Source: Pseudomonadota bacterium (lineage in GTDB: Bacteria > Pseudomonadota > Gammaproteobacteria > Steroidobacterales > Steroidobacteraceae). Taken from it: a DNA stretch of 27,119 nt. The stretch lies in assembly GCA_003242685.1 (NCBI GenBank), contig QGVD01000053.1, positions 1 to 27,119 of the forward strand. The letters are read 5' to 3'. Shown piece by piece: positions 22,445 through 27,119 of this stretch. The position numbers and the translations under genes were made by a program. The notes under the pieces were generated by a model. That model saw nothing but the letters and a program-made list of their open reading frames with translations, had not been told where the DNA came from and searched no databases. Position 1 is the stretch's first letter, and every line of letters starts with the position of its first letter.

Positions 22445-23568
22445 GGCCTTCGTTCACGGTCAGGGCCACGGACGGGGCGGCGCGACTGGGTCTTCTCACG
22501 ACGGCGCACGGCACCGTCGAGACACCGGCGTTCATGCCCGTCGGCACCTACGGCACGGTCAAGGCGATGACGCCGGAAGAGCTCGAGCAGCTCGGCGCGC
22601 AGATCGTGCTCGGCAACACGTTCCATCTGATGCTGCGACCGGGCCCGCAGATCGTCGCGGCACACGGCGGTCTGCACGGCTTCATGAACTGGCGCAGACC
22701 GATCCTCACGGACTCCGGCGGCTTCCAGGTCTACAGCCTCGCGAAGCTGCGCAAGATCACGGAAGAGGGCGTGCGTTTCCGCTCACCCGTCGACGGCAGC
22801 GAGGTGCGCCTCACGCCCGAGGATTCGATGGACGTGCAGCGCGCTCTCGGCTCCGACATCGCGATGGCGCTCGACGACTGCACGCCGTACCCCGCGACGG
22901 AGAAGCAGGCGCGCGAGTCGATGGAGCGCTCGATGCGCTGGGCCGCGCGCAGCCATGCTCACTACTACCGCGACACGCCGCCCGGAGGTCTGTTCGGGAT
23001 CGTGCAGGGCGGGATGTACGACTCGCTGCGCCTCGCTTCGCTCGAAGCGCTCCTGAAGCTCGACTGGCCGGGACTCGCCGTCGGCGGGCTCGCAGTGGGT
23101 GAGCCGGAGGAAGAGCGGCTGCGCGTGCTCGAGACGCTGGTGCCGCACATGCCCGCGGATCGTCCGCGCTATCTGATGGGCGTGGGCCGTCCCGAGGACA
23201 TCGTGGCCGCCGTCGAGCGCGGCATCGACATGTTCGATTGCGTGATCCCGACGCGCCACGCGCGCAACGGACATCTGTTCACCGCCACGGGCGTCATCAA
23301 CATCCGCAACAGCGCGCATCAGAGCGACCTGGGCCCCATCGATCCCGAGTGCCGCTGTTACACGTGCCGCAACTACAGCCGCGCCTACCTGCGCCACCTC
23401 GACCGATGCAACGAGATCCTCGGCTCGCGCCTCAACACCATCCACAACCTGCACTTCTATCTGGACCTCATGAGGCAGATAAGGGAGGCGATCGCGGAGG
23501 GGCGGTTCGGGGCGTTCGCGGCGCGCCTTCGCGCCTCTCGCCGGGGCGCGGCGGACGCTGTGGCATAA
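22441..23568 (+). CDS. tgt: Queuine tRNA-ribosyltransferase (tRNA-guanine transglycosylase)
   Basis: Exchanges guanine-34 for preQ1 in tRNAs with GUN anticodons (Asp, Asn, His, Tyr), the step before QueA. It is 375 residues. General acid/base D91 in ILTDSGGFQVYSL; nucleophile D266 in GIDMFDCVIPTRHARNG; zinc ligands C304, C306, C309 and H335 (CRCYTC, NTIH). These match E. coli D89, D264 and Cys3-His. Start is GTG 22441, with GGAGG (22429-22433) 7 bases upstream inside queA. The end of the gene carries the likely promoter of the next operon: its stop codon lies within the CATAAT -10 box. Confidence 0.98.
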   Translation: MRPSFTVRATDGAARLGLLTTAHGTVETPAFMPVGTYGTVKAMTPEELEQLGAQIVLGNTFHLMLRPGPQIVAAHGGLHGFMNWRRPILTDSGGFQVYSLAKLRKITEEGVRFRSPVDGSEVRLTPEDSMDVQRALGSDIAMALDDCTPYPATEKQARESMERSMRWAARSHAHYYRDTPPGGLFGIVQGGMYDSLRLASLEALLKLDWPGLAVGGLAVGEPEEERLRVLETLVPHMPADRPRYLMGVGRPEDIVAAVERGIDMFDCVIPTRHARNGHLFTATGVINIRNSAHQSDLGPIDPECRCYTCRNYSRAYLRHLDRCNEILGSRLNTIHNLHFYLDLMRQIREAIAEGRFGAFAARLRASRRGAADAVA

Positions 23569-23569
23569 T
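23561..23569 (+). promoter_or_regulatory. Candidate extended -10 promoter of yajC-secD-secF
   Basis: TGG then CATAAT makes an extended -10 (5/6 match) overlapping the tgt stop codon. No good -35 was found. Transcription from about 23576 would give a leader of roughly 100 bases that contains the perfect hairpin at 23606-23629. Read-through from queA-tgt is also likely. Confidence 0.5.
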
Positions 23570-23605
23570 ACCGGCCCTTTGCGACGACCCGGCGCGCCGA
23601 CGCGG

Positions 23606-23629
23606 CGCCGTCTCGTGCACGAGACGGCG
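23606..23629. repeat. Perfect 24-base palindrome in the yajC-secDF leader
   Basis: Arms CGCCGTCTCG (23606-23615) and CGAGACGGCG (23620-23629) enclose TGCA, so RNA would fold into a 10-base-pair stem with a tetraloop on either strand. It lies between the tgt stop (23568) and the yajC ribosome site (GAAGG, 23666-23670). No T-run follows, so a plain intrinsic terminator is not supported. It may be a leader structure, a processing site, or a factor-dependent terminator of queA-tgt. Confidence 0.65.
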
Positions 23630-23676
23630 GCCCGTGCGAGGGCGGGTACGCGGCAGTTCCTGACCGAAGGTGAATC

Positions 23677-24006
23677 ATGAATGCACTGATCCCCGCAGCG
23701 TGGGCCCAGGGTGCCGGCGCACAGCCGGGCGGCTCACTGGCGCCGCTCCTGATGATGGTGATCTTCATCGTCATCTTCTATTTCCTGCTCATCCGTCCGC
23801 AGCAGAAGAAGGCGAAGGAGCATCAGGCGATGATCTCCAAGCTCGCCGCGGGCGATGAGGTCGTCACGAGCGGCGGCATCCTCGGGCGCATCGTGGAGGT
23901 TGGCGACAGCTTCGTGACACTCGAGATCGCGGACAGCGTCCGCATCAAGGTGCAGAAGTTCCAGGTCGCCTCCCTCGTGCCGAAGGGCACCATGAAAAGC
24001 GCCTGA
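23677..24006 (+). CDS. yajC: Sec translocon accessory protein YajC
   Basis: A 109-residue inner-membrane protein that associates with SecD-SecF. A short N-terminal Ala/Gln-rich stretch, one membrane helix at ~22-39 (APLLMMVIFIVIFYFLLI), the invariant RPQQKKAKEHQ right after it (40-50), then a cytoplasmic domain GDEVVTSGGILGRIVEV...VRIKVQK typical of YajC. Ribosome site GAAGG ends 6 bases before the ATG. The secD start is only 2 bases past its stop. Confidence 0.97.
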   Translation: MNALIPAAWAQGAGAQPGGSLAPLLMMVIFIVIFYFLLIRPQQKKAKEHQAMISKLAAGDEVVTSGGILGRIVEVGDSFVTLEIADSVRIKVQKFQVASLVPKGTMKSA

Positions 24007-24008
24007 AA

Positions 24009-25877
24009 ATGCTCGAGTTTCCCCGCTGGAAGTACATCCTCGTCGCCGGCGTCCTGCTGTTCTCGCTGATCTTCGCCCTGCCGAACTTCTTCGGCGAGGA
24101 TCCGGCGCTGCAGATCGCGCGCGACGACCGCGCACCCGTCGATCAGGCCGCGCGCGAGGCCATCGAGGAGTTCCTGCGCAAGGAAGGCATCGAGTACCGG
24201 ACGGCGTACATCGACAACGGACGCCTGATGGTGCGCTTCGACAGCGTGCCGCAGCAGCTCCGAGCGCGTGACGCAGTCAACGAGACGTACGGCAGGGAAT
24301 ACATCACCGCGCTCTCCTTCGCCTCCCGCGCGCCCGACTTCGTTCGCGCCATTGGCCTGCGGCCGATGCCGCTCGGTCTCGACCTGCGCGGCGGCCTGTA
24401 TCTCCTCTACCAGGTGGACGTGAACGGCGCGATCTCGCAGCTCCTCGAGGGCTACGAGCAGGACGTCCGACGCGCGCTGAGCTCGGCGAAGATTCCCTTC
24501 AGGGACGTCACGCCCGTCAGGGTCGAGAGCGACATCAACAATGGCATTCGGGCGATCCTGTCGGAGGGTGCGAACGTCGACGCCGCGCGCGATGCGATCG
24601 CGAAGGCTCTGCCGGATCTCGCGGTGAGCATCGTGAATCTGCCGAGCGGTCCCGCCGTTCAGGCGCTGCTGTCTCCGGCTCAGATCCGCGAGCGGCAGGA
24701 GTACGCCCTGCAGCAGAACATCGTGACGCTGCGCAATCGCGTCAACGAGCTCGGCGTCTCCGAGTCCATCGTGCAGCGCCAGGGACTCGACCGCATCAAC
24801 GTGCAGCTTCCGGGCGTGCAGAACTCCGCGGAGGTGAAGGACATCCTCGGCAGGGTCGCGACGCTCGAGTTCCGCATGGAGTACACGCAGGGCAATGCCT
24901 TCGAGGCGGCCCAGCGGGGACGCGCTCCGCTCGGCGCGAAGCTGTACCGGACGCGGGACGGAACGCCCGTGCTCCTCAAGCGCGAGATCATCGTCACCGG
25001 CGATCAGCTCATCGACGCGGTGTACACCACGTCGCAGGAAGGCCCTGCGGTGTCCGTCCGGCTCGACTCGCGCGGCGGCGAAGAGATGTTCGAGACCACG
25101 CGCACGAACCTCAACCGGCGCATGGGCGTGGTCTACATCGAGAAGCGGCGTGAGACCGTCGAGGTCGACGGCAAGCAGGTCGAGCGCGACGTCACCGACG
25201 AAGAGGTGATCAGCCTCGCCACGATCCGGGGCATCTTCAGCAATCAGTTCCAGATCACGGGTCTCACCGCGAGCGAGGCGCGCGAGCTCGCGCTGCTCCT
25301 GCGCGCCGGTTCCCTCGCGACGCCGATCTACCTCGTGAGCGAACGCGTGGTCGGTCCGACGCTGGGCCGCGACAACATCGAACGCGGCATCCGCGCGCTG
25401 ATCATCGGCATGATCGGCATCTTCGTCTTCATGGCCGCGTACTACCGCGTCTTCGGTCTGGTGGCCAACGTGGTGCTGCTCGGCAACCTCGTCCTGCTGC
25501 TCGCGCTGATGACCGCGCTGAAAGCGGCGCTCACGCTGCCCGGCATCGCGGGTATCGTGCTCGGGCTCGGTATGGCAGTCGACGCGAACGTGCTCATCTA
25601 CGAGCGCATCCGCGAGGAGCTGAGACGCGGCACGTCGCCGCAGGCGGCGATCAAGGCCGGCTTCGAGAAGGCCTTCTCGGCCATCGCCGACGCGAACATC
25701 ACCACGCTGATCGCGGGCATCGTGCTGTGGGTGTTCGGTACGGGTCCGATCCGCGGCTTCGCGGTGACGCTCACCATCGGCATCGGCACGTCGATGTTCA
25801 CCGCGATCCTGGGGAGCCGCGCGATCCTGACGCTGATGTACGGCGGCCGGCGGAAGCTGCGCGAACTGCCGATCTGA
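24009..25877 (+). CDS. secD: Protein translocase subunit SecD
   Basis: Proton-motive-force-driven RND-type component that pulls proteins through the SecYEG channel from the periplasmic side. It is 622 residues, near the E. coli length. First membrane helix ~9-28; the signature GLDLRGG followed by LYLLYQVD (about 123-137); a large periplasmic region; VGPTLG (448-453); five C-terminal membrane helices from ~458 to 610, with the proton-path motif GMAVDANVLIYERIRE (D525, equivalent to E. coli D519). ATG 24009 is 2 bases after yajC, so the two are likely coupled; secF follows after 22 bases. Confidence 0.98.
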   Translation: MLEFPRWKYILVAGVLLFSLIFALPNFFGEDPALQIARDDRAPVDQAAREAIEEFLRKEGIEYRTAYIDNGRLMVRFDSVPQQLRARDAVNETYGREYITALSFASRAPDFVRAIGLRPMPLGLDLRGGLYLLYQVDVNGAISQLLEGYEQDVRRALSSAKIPFRDVTPVRVESDINNGIRAILSEGANVDAARDAIAKALPDLAVSIVNLPSGPAVQALLSPAQIRERQEYALQQNIVTLRNRVNELGVSESIVQRQGLDRINVQLPGVQNSAEVKDILGRVATLEFRMEYTQGNAFEAAQRGRAPLGAKLYRTRDGTPVLLKREIIVTGDQLIDAVYTTSQEGPAVSVRLDSRGGEEMFETTRTNLNRRMGVVYIEKRRETVEVDGKQVERDVTDEEVISLATIRGIFSNQFQITGLTASEARELALLLRAGSLATPIYLVSERVVGPTLGRDNIERGIRALIIGMIGIFVFMAAYYRVFGLVANVVLLGNLVLLLALMTALKAALTLPGIAGIVLGLGMAVDANVLIYERIREELRRGTSPQAAIKAGFEKAFSAIADANITTLIAGIVLWVFGTGPIRGFAVTLTIGIGTSMFTAILGSRAILTLMYGGRRKLRELPI

Positions 25878-25899
25878 ATCCGCCGCGACGGGAGCACAG

Positions 25900-26835
25900 A
25901 TGGAGTTCTTCAAGCGCAAGACCAACTTCCGCTTCATGGAACCCCGCAAGTGGTGGTACGCCATTGCCGGGGCATTCGTCATCGGGTCGTTCGCGCTGGT
26001 CGCCGTCCGCGGGCTCAACCTGACGGTGGACTTCACGGGCGGCGTCGCGATCGAGGCGGCGTTCCCCAATCCTCCCGATCTCGACGCGGTGCGCTCGGGG
26101 CTCGAGCGCGCCGGATTCGAGGACGCTCAGGCGCAGAACTTCGGCACGTCGCGCGACGTCATGATCCGCCTGCCGCCCATCGACGCGGAGGAAGCCACGC
26201 AGGTGCGCGCGCGGGTCGAAGAGGTGCTGAAGGAGGTCGATCCCGGTGCCGAGGTGCGCGATCTCTCGGTGGTCGGGCCTCAGATCGGCGCCGAGCTGCG
26301 CGAGAGCGCCATCTGGGCGTTCGTGTTCACCGTCCTCGGGATCTTCTTCTACGTGCTGTTCCGCTTCCACACGTGGCGGCTGTCGGCGGGCGCGATCATC
26401 GCGACGCTGTTCGATCCGATCGTCGTGCTCGGGTTCTTCGCGCTGACGCAGATGCCGTTCGATCTGTCGGTCGTGGCGGCGATCCTGGCGGTCATCGGCT
26501 ATTCGCTCAACGACAAGGTCGTCATCTTCGATCGCATCCGGGAGCGCTTCCACCTCAGCCGGCGCCTGCCGGTAATCCAGGTCCTGAACGAGGCCATCAA
26601 CGAGACGCTCTCGCGCACCGTCATGACCGCGTTCAGCGTGCTCATCGTCCTCATCGCGCTCTACGTGTTCGGCGGGCCCGTGCTGCAGCCCTTCGCCGCG
26701 GCGCTGCTCGTCGGCGTGATCCTGGGGCACTTCTCCTCGATCTGGGTGGCGAGCGCGCTCGCGCTCGACTTCGGGCTGAAGATCGAGCACCTCCTGCCGG
26801 TCGAGCGCAAGCATCCGGTGGACAATCTTCCCTGA
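25900..26835 (+). CDS. secF: Protein translocase subunit SecF
   Basis: Partner of SecD in the translocation motor, 311 residues. Membrane helix 1 at ~18-37, then VDFTGGVAIEA (43-53), a periplasmic domain to ~135, then five helices with VVGPQIGAELRESA leading in and IGYSLNDKVVIFDRIRERF, in which D205 corresponds to the conserved proton-path aspartate (E. coli D213). Ribosome site GGGAG (25890-25894) lies 5 bases before the ATG. Completes the yajC-secD-secF unit. Confidence 0.97.
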   Translation: MEFFKRKTNFRFMEPRKWWYAIAGAFVIGSFALVAVRGLNLTVDFTGGVAIEAAFPNPPDLDAVRSGLERAGFEDAQAQNFGTSRDVMIRLPPIDAEEATQVRARVEEVLKEVDPGAEVRDLSVVGPQIGAELRESAIWAFVFTVLGIFFYVLFRFHTWRLSAGAIIATLFDPIVVLGFFALTQMPFDLSVVAAILAVIGYSLNDKVVIFDRIRERFHLSRRLPVIQVLNEAINETLSRTVMTAFSVLIVLIALYVFGGPVLQPFAAALLVGVILGHFSSIWVASALALDFGLKIEHLLPVERKHPVDNLP

Positions 26836-26850
26836 CGGTAGCCGCGCCCG

Positions 26851-27119
26851 ATGCTCGAGCTTCTGACCGATCCTCAGGCGTGGCTGGCATTCGTCACGCT
26901 GACCGCCCTCGAGATCGTTCTCGGGATTGACAACATCATCTTCATCTCGATTCTCGTCGGGCGGCTCCCCGAGCATCGGCGGGAATCGGCGCGGGTCACC
27001 GGCCTCCCCCCGCCGATCCTCCCGCCCATCCCGCTCCCGTTCCCGCGCTTCTGTCTCTCGCGCCTTCCGGAGCCCCGGGTCCCCACCCCGGAACACCGCG
27101 GGTCGGGGGACGGACTGCT
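26851..27119 (+). CDS. TerC-family integral membrane protein (partial, cut by the right edge)
   Basis: First 89 codons of a TerC/YgaP-neighbour-type membrane protein, a family linked to metal-ion handling (manganese export for some members; tellurium resistance for the name-giver). The start MLELLTDPQAWLAFVTLTALEIVLGIDNIIFISILVGRLP carries the family's acidic membrane motif, LEIVLGIDN (27-style helix 1), which is strongly conserved. From about codon 51 the predicted protein turns into a proline-rich run that does not look like a membrane protein, although the frame remains open; this is probably sequence error at a contig end (see findings). ATG 26851 is 15 bases after secF, without a clear ribosome site. 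The exact function is not assignable from this fragment. Confidence 0.82.
   Translation, partial: MLELLTDPQAWLAFVTLTALEIVLGIDNIIFISILVGRLPEHRRESARVTGLPPPILPPIPLPFPRFCLSRLPEPRVPTPEHRGSGDGL

Noticed and set aside
23569..23676. A secretion-monitor leader peptide upstream of yajC-secDF
   Set aside because: No start codon with a ribosome site and a signal-like peptide lies in the 108-base gap.
1..27119. CRISPR arrays, insertion sequences, toxin-antitoxin pairs or defence genes
   Set aside because: No regularly spaced repeats, transposase motifs, terminal inverted repeats or recognisable defence proteins were found; nearly all sequence is covered by housekeeping or catabolic genes.

Overview
The window is about 27 kb of GC-rich (high 60s % by eye), densely coding bacterial DNA. 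The gene orders queA-tgt-yajC-secD-secF and xerD-dsbC, a pdhA product resembling those of Xanthomonas-type bacteria, and a seven-iron ferredoxin point to a gammaproteobacterium of the Xanthomonadales/Steroidobacterales/Nevskiales kind. This placement is inference from gene order and protein resemblance. No mobile element, CRISPR array or prophage was seen, and no gap between genes exceeds about 210 bases.

Layout. (1) 1-2301: a 2-oxoacid dehydrogenase E1-alpha gene cut by the left edge, a MarR-type regulator, and a divergent hpd (tyrosine catabolism); a perfect 6-2-6 palindrome overlaps the -10 box between the last two. (2) 2348-11480, all on the minus strand: a likely operon reading tetR, thiolase, mccB, SDR dehydrogenase, ETF-ubiquinone oxidoreductase, acetoacetyl-CoA synthetase, zapE. 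(3) 11576-15040: divergent from tetR, a fused coenzyme-B12 mutase (IcmF) with its own G-protein chaperone domain; a near-perfect palindrome lies between the two. (4) 15048-18958: plsC-type acyltransferase, xerD, dsbC, fdxA and a zinc-ribbon NUDIX hydrolase. (5) 19002-21346: tRNA-Leu(CAA), then a three-gene ECF sigma / membrane-anchored putative anti-sigma / periplasmic double-PDZ unit. (6) 21386-27119: queA-tgt (queuosine), yajC-secD-secF (Sec translocon accessory), and a terC-type membrane protein cut by the right edge.

How the genes fit. Sections 2 and 3 look like a short-chain and branched-chain acyl-CoA catabolism locus. MccB carboxylates methylcrotonyl-CoA (leucine); the SDR and thiolase suit the last steps of isoleucine or short-chain beta-oxidation; AacS activates acetoacetate; ETF-QO drains electrons from acyl-CoA dehydrogenases to quinone; IcmF interconverts isobutyryl-CoA and n-butyryl-CoA. 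The TetR regulator between the two arms is the obvious candidate switch. The biotin carboxylase partner of MccB, isovaleryl-CoA dehydrogenase and HMG-CoA lyase are not in the window.

Both ends of the window carry frame-preserving but badly degraded protein sequence (about the first 100 bases and the last 120 bases), which looks like low-quality contig ends rather than biology. The most interesting items are the long-insert IcmF with its divergent TetR control, the zinc-free sigma/anti-sigma/PDZ unit, and a perfect hairpin in the yajC-secDF leader. I saw no clearly novel multi-gene system beyond these.
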